Assembly: GCA_009996615.1 (NCBI GenBank)
Contig: JAACZU010000002.1
Coordinates: 18,044 to 82,043, forward strand
Length of the DNA: 64,000 nt
DNA from: Rhodanobacteraceae bacterium
Lineage (GTDB): Bacteria > Pseudomonadota > Gammaproteobacteria > Xanthomonadales > Rhodanobacteraceae
Direction: 5' to 3'
Within the stretch, counting starts at the first letter, position 1. Every line of letters starts with the position of its first letter. Under the pieces are notes generated by a model. That model made no database searches. It was not told the DNA's origin and was given only the letters and a program-made list of their open reading frames with translations. The translations under genes and the position numbers were made by a program. This document shows, in pieces, positions 51,697 through 63,270 of the stretch.

Positions 51697-51758
51697 GTAA
51701 AGGATGCTTGACACCGCCGATTGTAGACACGGCAGCGCGGCTGTCAAGCATGCTTTAC
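51697..51758 (-). promoter_or_regulatory. Near-consensus sigma-70 promoter framed by a 17-bp inverted repeat
   Basis: Read leftward: TTGACA (51742-51747), 16 bases, then TACAAT (51720-51725). A near-perfect inverted repeat, GTAAAGGATGCTTGACA (51697-51713) and TGTCAAGCATGCTTTAC (51742-51758), has one mismatch. One arm covers the -35 box and the other lies just past the likely start point. It drives the membrane-protein/XRE genes and would let the XRE protein repress itself. Confidence 0.8.
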
Positions 51759-51884
51759 ATCACCACGGACTCGGCCGCCGGACCGCGGGCGCCCGGCAGA
51801 CCTGACTGCGCATGGGAGTGGCCGCCCAGGCAGCCGCTTTGCACGGCCGTCGGCGACCGGTTGCTGCAGCGCAAGTGCGAAACG

Positions 51885-51926
51885 TGTCACACAATGACGG
51901 GCACCGAAGCGCGAATTTGTGACACA
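51885..51926. promoter_or_regulatory. Inverted GTGTCACA/TGTGACAC pair upstream of the pilus operon
   Basis: GTGTCACA (51885-51892) and TGTGACAC (51919-51926) face each other 26 bases apart, about 145-185 bases before the pilin start. The halves resemble CRP/Clp-type TGTGA sites, but the spacing is wrong for one dimer. The 388-bp gap 51681-52068 holds this, the leftward promoter and a short GTCCG/CGGAC hairpin (52034-52046), and no gene. Confidence 0.45.
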
Positions 51927-52068
51927 AACCTCGGAAATGGCGCCACGTCTTGTTGGCACACCCCTTGCCTCGTCGTCGCAGCCTGCGCTTGCCGACGATG
52001 CCAAAAGGGTCGATTCGCCTGATGCGGGTATCCGTCCGTTACGGACATCCAACCGAGGAAACATCCCA

Positions 52069-52563
52069 GTGAATGCCAAGACCCTGAGCGCGACCGCGCT
52101 CGCGATGCTGTGCCTGGCGTCCGCCGCCCACGCCGCGACCGTCACCAACACGATGCCGGTCAAGATCACGATCCAGAACGCCTGCAACGTCGCCACCACC
52201 GCCCCGACCACGCTCGACTTCGGCACCCAGGGCGTGCTCGCCGCGAACGTCGACAGCACCGCGACCATCACCGTCACCTGCACCACCAACGCCGCCTACG
52301 ACATCGGCCTTAATGCGGGCCTCAACGGCGCCGGCAACGTGAACGCGCGCAAGATGGCGCTGGCCGGAAAGTACGTCAATTACCAGCTCTATTCCGACAC
52401 CGGCCACACCACCGTCTGGGGCAACACGATCGGCACCGATGCGGTCCACTCCATTGGCACGGGCGACGCGCAGGCGTTCACCGTCTACGGCCGGGTCGCT
52501 GCGCAGACCACCCCGCCAGCCGGCGTGTACACCGACAGCGTCACGGTCACCGTGACCTACTGA
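52069..52563 (+). CDS. Csu-type major pilin (spore coat U domain)
   Basis: 164 residues: a signal peptide (about 1-22, SAAHA-A) and one SCPU domain with Cys in IQNACNVATT and VTCTTNAAY, AYDIGLNAGLNG, MALAGKYVNYQLYSD and the conserved end PAGVYTDSVTVTVTY. SCPU proteins polymerise by donor-strand exchange in archaic chaperone-usher pili involved in attachment and biofilm. The start is GTG 52069, with GAGGAAACATCCCA before it. It is followed ten bases later by the chaperone gene. Confidence 0.9.
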   Translation: MNAKTLSATALAMLCLASAAHAATVTNTMPVKITIQNACNVATTAPTTLDFGTQGVLAANVDSTATITVTCTTNAAYDIGLNAGLNGAGNVNARKMALAGKYVNYQLYSDTGHTTVWGNTIGTDAVHSIGTGDAQAFTVYGRVAAQTTPPAGVYTDSVTVTVTY

Positions 52564-52573
52564 GCGAAACGCC

Positions 52574-53320
52574 ATGCGTTCGAAGTTGGCTATCCGCGGC
52601 CTGGCCGCGGCGCTGTCGCTCGCCTGCAGCCCGGCCGGCGCCTCCGGCCTGCAGGTCGCGCCGATCGGCCTGGAGTTCGCGCCGGCCAGCCCCGCACAAG
52701 GGCTGTGGCTGACCAATACCGGCGACAAGCCCCTGCACGCGCAGACGCGCGTGTTTCATTGGACCCAGGCCAACGGAAAGGACGAGCTGACCGCGACGCA
52801 GGCGATGCTGACCAGCCCGCCGATGCTGGACCTGGCGCCGGGCGGGCGCCAGCTGGTGCGGGTGATCCGCACCGGCGCCGCGGCAACCGTCGGCGAGGAC
52901 GCCTTCCGGGTCCTCGTCGACGAGTTGCCACAGCCCGACCCGCAGCGTCAGGCGTCCAGCGTCGAGTACGTGCTGCGCTACTCGATCCCGGTGTTCGTCG
53001 GCGGCGCGCCGCCGGTCGCGGGCGCGGCGGCGGCCAGCACGCTGCAGGCGTCCTTCGAACGCGGCAGCGACGGACTCGCGCTGGTCGTGCACAACGCCGG
53101 CGCGCGCCACGTCCAGCTCAGCAACGTCAGCCTGCTCGGTGCGGACGGCCACGAGCAGCTGCTGAGCGCGGGCCTGCTCGGCTACGTGTTGCCCGGCATG
53201 ACGATGCGCTGGCCGCTGCCGGCGCCAGCAGGTGCGTTCGATGCCGGTGTCCGGCTCAAGGCAAGGATCAATGGCGAAGCGGTCGAACAGACGATTGCGG
53301 TCAGCGCGCTGCCTCGCTAG
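52574..53320 (+). CDS. Periplasmic pilus chaperone (archaic chaperone-usher type)
   Basis: 248 residues with a signal peptide (about 1-24) and two Ig-like domains. LQVAPIGLEFAPASPAQGLWLTNTG is the G1/A strand entry, SPPMLDLAPGGRQLVRVIR is the conserved F1-G1 region that caps subunits, and FRVLVDELP followed by YSIPVFV closes domain 1. Domain 2 runs from about residue 150. It keeps pilins folded until the usher takes them. Its last 50 bases overlap the usher gene. Confidence 0.9.
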   Translation: MRSKLAIRGLAAALSLACSPAGASGLQVAPIGLEFAPASPAQGLWLTNTGDKPLHAQTRVFHWTQANGKDELTATQAMLTSPPMLDLAPGGRQLVRVIRTGAAATVGEDAFRVLVDELPQPDPQRQASSVEYVLRYSIPVFVGGAPPVAGAAAASTLQASFERGSDGLALVVHNAGARHVQLSNVSLLGADGHEQLLSAGLLGYVLPGMTMRWPLPAPAGAFDAGVRLKARINGEAVEQTIAVSALPR

Positions 53321-55640
53321 CGTCCTGCTGCTGCAGGGCATCGCGATCGCCGCACCGGCGCCGGACCCGGCCACGCTGGCGGTGATCGCCGACACCGGCG
53401 ACGCGTCGGCGGGCGACGGCGCGGACCTGTATCTGGAGGTCGTGCTCAACGGCAATCCGGCCACGCGCATCGCGCATTTCCGGCAGTCCGGCGCACGCCT
53501 GCGCGCGAGCGCCGCGACGCTGCGCGCGCTCGGCTTGCGCCTGCCGCCCGGCGTCGATCCGGTGGACCTGGGCGATCTGGCCGGCGTGAGCTTCCACTAC
53601 GACGAGGGCCGCCAGCGCGTGGCCATCCGCGCGCCCGCCGCGCTGCTCGACCTGCCAATCGAGGTCCTCAACGCGCACGAGGCCGCCATCCCGCAGCCGC
53701 AGGCGTCGCCCGGGGCCCTGCTCAACTACGACGTGTACGGCACGCGCGACGACGGCGGCGCCGTCGGCCTCGCGGCGTCGACCGAACTGCGTGCGTTCAA
53801 CGCCTGGGGCGTGCTGTCCAACAGCGCGATCACGCGCGCGACGCAGGACGCGGGCTGGAGCGCCGCGACCGTGCGCCTGGACACGACGTTCAGCCGCTCC
53901 TTCGTCGACGGCGCCACCACGCTGCGCCTCGGCGACATGACCAGCGGCAACCTGGCCTGGACGCGCGCGACGCGCCTCGGCGGCGTGCAGTGGCAGCGCA
54001 ACTTCGCGCTGCAGCCGGACCTGATCACGTTCCCGGTCCCGGCGTTCTACGGCCAGGCCGCGCTGCCGTCGACGGTCGACCTCTACATCGACGGCCTCCG
54101 CCGCTACAGCGGCCAGGTGCCGGCCGGACCGTTCCGGCTCGACACGGTGCCGGTCGTGAACGGCAATGGCCAGGCGCAGGTCGTCGTCACCGACGCGCTC
54201 GGCCGCCAGAACTCGCTCGCGTTCGCGTTCTACACGACCAACCAGCTGCTGCGCCGTGGCTTGAGCGACTATTCGCTGGAGGCCGGCTTCGTGCGCCGCG
54301 GCTACGGCGCGGAGTCGTTCGCCTATGGCCACGACGCGGTCGCGAGCGGCAGCTACCGGCGCGGCGCGACCGACTGGCTGACGCTGGAGGGCCACGCCGA
54401 GGGCGGCGCCGGCCTCGCCAACGCCGGGATCGGCGCGGTGGTCGCGTTCGATGGACTCGGCGTCGTCAACGCCGCGGCGGCCGGCAGCCACCACGCCGGC
54501 CACGGCGGCTCGCTCGCGCAGCTGGGCTACAGCTGGCGCAATGAACGCTTCAACGTCTCGCTCGACAGCACGCGCAGCTTCGGCCGCTACCGCGACGTGG
54601 CGGCGCTGGACGGCCAGCCGCCAGCACGACGCTCGGACCGCGTCGTGGCCGGCGCCACGCTCGGCCGCGCCGGCAGCCTCGGCCTGAGCTACGTCGCGCT
54701 GCAGTATCCCGGTGAGTCTCGCTCGCGCTACGCCAGCGCGTTCTATTTCCGCTCGCTCGGCAACCGCGCCTCGCTCAATCTCAGCGTCAACCAGAATCTC
54801 GACGAGCGGGCCGACCGCAGCCTCTTCGTCGGCCTGAGCCTTGCTCTCGACCACGGCACGAGCGCGGGCCTGTCGCTGCAGCACGATGCGCGCGGCAACC
54901 TCGTCGCGCTCGACGCGAGCCGCCCGCTCGACCCGGACGGCGGCTCCGGCTGGCGCACGCGCGTGCAGGACGGCAGCCAGGGCCGCGGCGGCCAGGCCGA
55001 GGCCGGCTGGCGCGGCCAGCAGGGCGAGGTCTTGGCCGGCGTGCAGGCCGCGGGCGGCCACTCGCAGGTTTACGCCGATGCCGGCGGCGCGCTGGTGTTC
55101 ATGGGCGGCCAGTTCTTCGCGGCGCGACGCATCAACGATGCGTTCGCGGTCGTCTCCACCGACGGCGTGGCCGGCGTGCCGGTGCTGCTGGAGAACCGGC
55201 CGATCGGCACGACCAACGCGCGCGGCGCGTTGCTCGTCACGCCGCTCAATGCGTACCAGCGCAACCAGCTCGCGATCGATCCGATGCAGTTGCCGGCCGA
55301 CCTGCGCATCGAGCGCGTCGACGCCGAGGTGGTGCCGTCCGACCGCGCCGGCACGTTGGTGCGTTTCGGCATGCAGCCGGTCGCCGCGGCTTCGATCATC
55401 CTGCACGATGCCGGGGGCCATCCGCTGCCGGTCGGCAGCCGCGTACAGCTGCAAGGCCAGCCGGCATCGAACGGCGTGGTCGGCTACGACGGCATCGTCT
55501 ATCTGGAAGGACTGGGCGCGCGCAACGTACTCGACGTGCAGACCACGGCCGGCCGCTGTCTCGCGCAATTCGACTACCCGTCCGGACGACAGACCGTGCC
55601 GGTCATCGGGCCGCTGGCCTGCCGCAAGGAGACGCCCTGA
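53271..55640 (+). CDS. Outer-membrane pilus usher (archaic chaperone-usher type)
   Basis: 789 residues: signal peptide (CLASVLLLQGIAIAAPA), N-terminal subunit-binding domain with LYLEVVLNGNPATRIAHFR, a beta-barrel pore with LRLGDMTSGNLAWTRATRLGG, DLYIDGLRRYSGQVPAGPFRLDTVP and VVVTDALGRQ, and C-terminal plug-like domains (TDGVAGVPVLLENRPIGTTNARG, then DYPSGRQTVPVIG). ATG 53271 has AAGGA just before and lies inside the chaperone gene. It is shorter than FimD-type ushers, as usual for archaic systems. The TGA overlaps the next ATG by one base. Confidence 0.92.
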   Translation: MAKRSNRRLRSARCLASVLLLQGIAIAAPAPDPATLAVIADTGDASAGDGADLYLEVVLNGNPATRIAHFRQSGARLRASAATLRALGLRLPPGVDPVDLGDLAGVSFHYDEGRQRVAIRAPAALLDLPIEVLNAHEAAIPQPQASPGALLNYDVYGTRDDGGAVGLAASTELRAFNAWGVLSNSAITRATQDAGWSAATVRLDTTFSRSFVDGATTLRLGDMTSGNLAWTRATRLGGVQWQRNFALQPDLITFPVPAFYGQAALPSTVDLYIDGLRRYSGQVPAGPFRLDTVPVVNGNGQAQVVVTDALGRQNSLAFAFYTTNQLLRRGLSDYSLEAGFVRRGYGAESFAYGHDAVASGSYRRGATDWLTLEGHAEGGAGLANAGIGAVVAFDGLGVVNAAAAGSHHAGHGGSLAQLGYSWRNERFNVSLDSTRSFGRYRDVAALDGQPPARRSDRVVAGATLGRAGSLGLSYVALQYPGESRSRYASAFYFRSLGNRASLNLSVNQNLDERADRSLFVGLSLALDHGTSAGLSLQHDARGNLVALDASRPLDPDGGSGWRTRVQDGSQGRGGQAEAGWRGQQGEVLAGVQAAGGHSQVYADAGGALVFMGGQFFAARRINDAFAVVSTDGVAGVPVLLENRPIGTTNARGALLVTPLNAYQRNQLAIDPMQLPADLRIERVDAEVVPSDRAGTLVRFGMQPVAAASIILHDAGGHPLPVGSRVQLQGQPASNGVVGYDGIVYLEGLGARNVLDVQTTAGRCLAQFDYPSGRQTVPVIGPLACRKETP

Positions 55641-56614
55641 TGCTGCCATTGCGCCAACGCACCGCCTTGCTGCCGGCAAGCCTCGCACTGCTGCTGGCCG
55701 CGCCGGCGTGCGCGCAGAACATCACCTGCACGGCATCGATGAGCGCGCTCGCGTTCGGGACCGTCAACCCGCTCGCCAGCCAGACCGACGCCACCGCGAC
55801 GCTGACCTATTCCTGCACCAACGGCTCGAACCAGACGCGCTCGGCGCGGGTCTGCTTCAGCATCGGCGAGCCGGGTGGCGGGGCGACCAATCCGCGTTTG
55901 ATGAGCAGCGGCGCGAACAAGCTGCAGTTCCAGATGTACCAGGACGCTGCGCGTTCGCTGGTCTGGGGCAGCAGCTTCTTCGGCGCGTTCGCGACACCGT
56001 TCGTGACGACCTTTACGCTCGCCAAGAACACCAGCACCGGATCTCAAACGGCAACGCTGTATGGCCGCGTGCTCGCCAACCAGGCCACCGTGGTGCCAGG
56101 CGCCTACACGAACCCCTACCTGAACGCCGATACCGCGATCACGATCAACGAGGCCAACGGCACCACGCCGCCGTCGGCGTGCAGCATGACCCAGACGGGC
56201 CAGTATTTCCCGTTCACGGTCAGCGCAACGGTCGACAAGCGCTGCAACGTGAGCGCCAGCGCGCTCGACTTCGGCACGACCGGCCTGCTCACGGCCGCTA
56301 CCCCGGGCACCTCGACGATCGGCGTGCAGTGCTCGGCTGGCGCCGCGTACACGGTCGGCCTCGATGCCGGCCTGAACGGCGGCGGCAACATCAACGCACG
56401 CCGCATGGTGCTCGGCGCCGGCGCGGTCGGTTACCAGCTCTATTCGAACGCGACGCGCACCACGGTCTGGGGCAACACGACCGGCAGCAACACGGTCGCC
56501 GGCTCCGGCACCGGCGCGACGCAGAACTACACCGTGTACGGCCTCGTCCCGGCGCAGACGACGCCGGCCGCCGGCACCTACCAGGACACGATCACGGTGA
56601 CCGTCACGTACTGA
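55640..56614 (+). CDS. Two-domain Csu-type pilus tip protein
   Basis: 324 residues: signal peptide (about 1-26, PACAQ), an N-terminal SCPU-like domain (ITCTASMSALAFGTVNPLASQ to about 170) and a C-terminal pilin domain (about 185-324, RCNVSASALDFGTTGLL to TYQDTITVTVTY) that closely matches the major pilin. That is the CsuE-like layout, where the first domain binds surfaces and the second joins the fibre. It starts within the usher stop codon (TGATG). The FNR gene converges 18 bases later. Confidence 0.88.
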   Translation: MLPLRQRTALLPASLALLLAAPACAQNITCTASMSALAFGTVNPLASQTDATATLTYSCTNGSNQTRSARVCFSIGEPGGGATNPRLMSSGANKLQFQMYQDAARSLVWGSSFFGAFATPFVTTFTLAKNTSTGSQTATLYGRVLANQATVVPGAYTNPYLNADTAITINEANGTTPPSACSMTQTGQYFPFTVSATVDKRCNVSASALDFGTTGLLTAATPGTSTIGVQCSAGAAYTVGLDAGLNGGGNINARRMVLGAGAVGYQLYSNATRTTVWGNTTGSNTVAGSGTGATQNYTVYGLVPAQTTPAAGTYQDTITVTVTY

Positions 56615-56632
56615 AGCCCCGCCGCCGACCGC

Positions 56633-57376
56633 TCAGCGCGAGGAAACGTACTTCTCGCGCCGGATCTGCGGCACCGGCAGGCCGGCTTCCTTGAGCATCG
56701 CGAAGCACTGGTCGACCATGTCCGGGTTGCCGCACAGGTAGGCGATGTCGTGCGCGGCGTTCGGCCCGAGCTCGCCGAGCGCGACCTGCACGCGGCCGTT
56801 GCGGTCGTGCGGGCGCGGCACCGCGCGCGGCACGCGGCTGAAGCACGGATGGAACGTGAAGCCGGGCACCTCGCGCGCGAACGCCTCGAATTCCTCGCCG
56901 TACAGCAGCTCGGCCTCGGTGCGCGCGCCGTAGACCAGCGCGAACGTGCAGCCGCGCGTCTGCGTCAGCGTGCGGATCTGCGGCAGCATCGCGCGGTACG
57001 GCGTCACGCCGGTGCCGGTGGCGACCAGCAGGTAGCGCCGGTTGGTGTCGGCGTCCATCAGGCAGAAGCGGCCATACGGCCCGCTCGCGTCGATCGTGCC
57101 GCCCTCGTCGAGCTGCGACAGCAATGCGGTCGCCGCGCCGCCCTCGACGTACGACACCGCGATCTCCAGGCGCTGCACGCGGCCCGAGCCGTCGCCGACC
57201 GTGCCGACCGAATAGCTGCGCTTGGTCGCCTTGCCGTCGTCGTAATGGAAGTGGATCTGGATGAACTGGCCGGGCACGAACGCGAACGGCGCGCCGTCCT
57301 CGCGCTCGAACGCGAGATGGCGGACGGCCGGGGCCAGCATGTGGCTGGCGACGAGGCGGAGCTTGAAATGTTCCAT
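56633..57376 (-). CDS. Ferredoxin/flavodoxin-NADP reductase
   Basis: 247 residues, the size of Fpr. FAD domain: RSYSVGT with the R-x-Y-S motif and ASGPYGRFCL. NADP domain: VATGTGVTPYRAML, LVYGARTEAELLY and IAYLCGNPDMVDQ. The C-terminus is REKYVSSR without the aromatic end of plant-type FNRs, as in bacterial subclass proteins. It shuttles electrons between NADPH and ferredoxin or flavodoxin, used in Fe-S and oxidative-stress metabolism. It diverges from yadG. Confidence 0.88.
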   Translation of the reverse strand: MEHFKLRLVASHMLAPAVRHLAFEREDGAPFAFVPGQFIQIHFHYDDGKATKRSYSVGTVGDGSGRVQRLEIAVSYVEGGAATALLSQLDEGGTIDASGPYGRFCLMDADTNRRYLLVATGTGVTPYRAMLPQIRTLTQTRGCTFALVYGARTEAELLYGEEFEAFAREVPGFTFHPCFSRVPRAVPRPHDRNGRVQVALGELGPNAAHDIAYLCGNPDMVDQCFAMLKEAGLPVPQIRREKYVSSR

Positions 57377-57450
57377 CGAGGCGGGGACGGCGGCGGATGA
57401 CAGCCCGCTATACTAGCAGGCGGTCGCGCCCGCCCCCTGCCAGCACCCCG

Positions 57451-58394
<944 letters not shown>

Positions 58395-58398
<4 letters not shown>

Positions 58399-59210
58399 AC
58401 CGCATGCAGGCACTGCAGGAAGAAGGCCGCGGCATGAGCGCCAACCCGAACCTGGTCGCGCTCGGCACGATCACGCGGCGCGAGGTCATGCGCATCCTGC
58501 GCATCTGGACGCAGACGCTGCTGCCGTCGGCGATCACGATGACGCTGTACTTCGTGATCTTCGGGCGCATGGTCGGCAGCCGCATCGGCGAGATCGCGCC
58601 GGGCATCGCCTACATCGACTACATCGTACCGGGCCTGATCATGATGGCGGTGATCACCAACAGCTACGGCAACATCTCCTCCTCGTTCTTCGGCGCCAAG
58701 TTCGGCCGCCACGTCGAGGAAATGCTCGCCTCGCCGATGCCGAGCTGGGTGATCCTGACCGGCTACGTCGCCGGCGCGATGCTGCGCGGCCTGATCGTCG
58801 CGGTGATCGTGCTGGCGATCTCGCTGTTCTTCACGCGCATCCACCTGTACCACCCGTGGATCACGCTGGCGACCGTGCTGCTGACCTCGGCGGTGTTCTC
58901 GCTGGCCGGCTTCGTCAATGCAATCTACGCCAAGAAGTTCGACGACATCGCGCTGGTGCCGACCTTCGTGCTGACCCCGCTGACCTACCTCGGCGGCGTG
59001 TTCTACTCGGTCAACGCGCTCGGCGCGCCGTGGCGCGAGCTGTCTTACGCCAACCCGATCCTGTACATGGTCAACGCGTTCCGCTACGGCCTGCTCGGAC
59101 TGACCGACGTCTCGCTCGGCGTCGCGTTCGTGGTCATGTCCGCGTTCGCGGTGGTGCTGGGCGCGATCGCGCTGCGCCTGCTCGAGCGCGGAATCGGCTT
59201 GCGCTCCTAG
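58395..59210 (+). CDS. yadH: ABC-2 type permease YadH
   Basis: 271 residues with six hydrophobic segments. LRIWTQTLLPSAITMTLYFVIFG, then PGLIMMAVITNSYGNISSSFFGAKF and EEMLASPMPSWVILTGYVAGAM match the YadH/NodJ family, and LTPLTYLGGVFYSVNALGAPW and NPILYMVNAFRYG are its C-terminal marks. ATG 58395 (overlap ATGA with yadG) has AAGGAGGCGGC before it, which favours it over ATG 58434, the usual length in E. coli. It ends before a 13-bp-stem hairpin. Confidence 0.92.
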
Positions 59211-59314
59211 GCCCTGCGCGCGCCGCGCGGCGGCGGCCTCGACGGGATACGGCATGAGCGGCGGAAGCCGCGCTGCCCCGGCGCCGGTCGCGGCACCCGC
59301 ATCACGTGTGCCGC

Positions 59315-59349
59315 CGGCCGTTCGCCGCAAGCCTGCCGGCGAACGGCCG
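59315..59349. terminator. 13-bp stem hairpin between convergent genes
   Basis: CGGCCGTTCGCCG (59315-59327) and CGGCGAACGGCCG (59337-59349) pair perfectly over nine bases, between yadH and the 59404-59964 gene. There is no T-run. A partial REP (GAGCGGCGGAAGCCGCG) lies at about 59247. Confidence 0.6.
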
Positions 59350-59403
59350 CACCGGAACGTGCGGACCGTGCGGCGAGCGCAAGGATGCGCGCGGGGCTCG
59401 GGA

Positions 59404-59964
59404 TCAGCCGCCCTCGGTCCCGGGCGCCGTGCCGGTGGCACGGGGCGTGCCGAAATAGGCGGCGTCGTAGAGCGTCAGGTCCACGGCGGGAGGGGCCGGG
59501 GCATTGGTGGAAAAGTCGAGGATCGTTCCGTCGCTTTCCCAGCGCGCGGTGGTGCGATCGAACGATTTCCCGGCCTTGTCCTGCGCGGTGCCGTGTTCGA
59601 GTTTCGGCTCGCCGTAGGTCTTCGTGAGCGTGTCGAGGATGCCGTCGAACCAGCCCTTGTCGATCCGCGAAACGCGGATCTGCACCAGCCGGCCCTCGTG
59701 GAAGCGATAGAAGATGGCGACGTGGCGCCCGGCGAAGTTCTCGTTCTGCAGGCGCGGGAACTCGTCGACGGCCGGGCTCTTCCGGCAGATCTTGTCGCCC
59801 GCCCGCGCATCCGTCGCGGTGTCGCAGGTCCAGCGCTTGCCGTAGGAGCGCGCCACCTGCTCGATCGGCATGCCGATCGTCTTGCCGTTGATGTCCAGGC
59901 TCCACGCCGGACCGGCGCAGGTCGCGGCCGCCAGGCCGAGCAGCGACGAAACGATGGCACGCAT
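59404..59964 (-). CDS. Small exported protein of unknown family
   Basis: 186 residues with a signal peptide (about 1-22, CAGPAWS-L) and a mature domain with IGMPIEQVARSYGKRWTC, two possible disulfide Cys (TCDTAT and KICRK), FHEGRLVQIRVSRI and YGEPKLEHGTAQ. The pattern of a short motif about G-M-x-h-x-x-V followed by Y-G-x-P is seen in small periplasmic lipoprotein-like folds, but I cannot name a family. ATG 59964 has GGGGAG about eight bases upstream. It lies just downstream of tex on the same strand. Confidence 0.72.
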   Translation of the reverse strand: MRAIVSSLLGLAAATCAGPAWSLDINGKTIGMPIEQVARSYGKRWTCDTATDARAGDKICRKSPAVDEFPRLQNENFAGRHVAIFYRFHEGRLVQIRVSRIDKGWFDGILDTLTKTYGEPKLEHGTAQDKAGKSFDRTTARWESDGTILDFSTNAPAPPAVDLTLYDAAYFGTPRATGTAPGTEGG

Positions 59965-60037
59965 GATGTTTTCTCCCCGCACGATGATGGATGGGGATCG
60001 TATCCAGTCGCGATCCCCATCGCACGCATGCTGGCGA

Positions 60038-62353
<2,316 letters not shown>

Positions 62354-62556
62354 GCGGTCGATCGGTCCTTGCAGGATGCGAAAACAGGCAAGGCCGCTGT
62401 CGCGGCCCTGCGAGGCCGGATTCTAACCGCGGTGGCGCGGGCACCGCCGGCAAGCGGCGCACGATTCGACGCCACGGCGGTCGCGACGGTTTGCCGTGGG
62501 CGCCGCGGCGGCTTGCGCTCAGCCGCGAAATCCGCAGCGCCCTGGGGAGGGTGGCC

Positions 62557-63240
62557 ATGTCACGCATTGCCCGCTGGGGAGCGGTCCGTGGAATGTTGGT
62601 GCGTGTCTGGTCGCTGGCCGGCGCGGCGGCGCACGCGCAGTGGTCGTCGGATGCGTCGGGCGACCTGGTCGTATCGGACCGGCCCGGGCGCCAAGGCGGC
62701 GCGCGCATGGTGGCGACCGCCGATGGCGGCTTCCACGTCGCCTGCGAGGATGCGGCCTCGCCGGTGGGCGTGCAGCGGCTGGACGCGGCCGGCCGCGAGC
62801 TGTGGGCGCACGATGGCGTGGCGACCGCAAGGGCGGGCAACTTCACCGATTTGACGATCGATGCCGACGGCAACGCGGTCATCGCCCTGCTCGCCGGCTC
62901 CGCCACCGCCTCCGTCAAGGTCGCGCCGGACGGCGGTTTTCCGTGGGGCGCGGGCGGCCGCATCCTTCCCGACAGCGCGACCTCCACCGTGCTCGCGGCG
63001 GCGACCAGCGATGGCGGCCTCGTCGGCCTGTGGAACGAGGGGGGTGGATTCCGGCTGCAGAAGCTCGACGCCGCCGGCGACGCGCAATGGGACGGGCGCG
63101 GACCTGCCGGCCCGCCCGCAGCGGATCGCCCCCCCCTCGCGCTGCCCGAAGGGCGCGGCACCCGGATGCGCCTGGCGCATCCGGGTTTCGAGGGCCCGGG
63201 CAGGATGCGGCGCTCAATCGCCGCAGAGCCCGCGCCGGAC
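62557..63240 (+). pseudogene. Truncated secreted-protein gene without a stop before the opposing gene
   Basis: ATG 62557 has a strong ribosome site (GGGGAGGG, six bases away) and opens a frame starting MSRIARWGAVRGMLVRVWSL, then AHAQWSSDASGDLVVSDRPG and TADGGFHVACEDAA, with repeated LDAAGRELW and IDADGNAVIAL units. That is a plausible signal peptide plus repeated beta-rich segments of a secreted protein. After about residue 195 (near a seven-C run at 63130-63136) the sequence loses this character and the frame stays open through the antisense of the 63271 gene to the window end. I read it as a gene cut by rearrangement or frameshift. The end coordinate is approximate. Confidence 0.55.
63160..63186. 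terminator. 13-bp perfect hairpin downstream of the surface-protein gene
   Basis: ACCCGGATGCGCC and GGCGCATCCGGGT flank a single T; the middle pairs open to give a small loop. It lies 85 bp past the stop of the leftward gene at 63271. On the + strand TTTCG follows. It may serve both directions. Confidence 0.6.
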
Positions 63241-63270
63241 TGGTCCGGGCATGCCCGGTTGGTTCACCCG

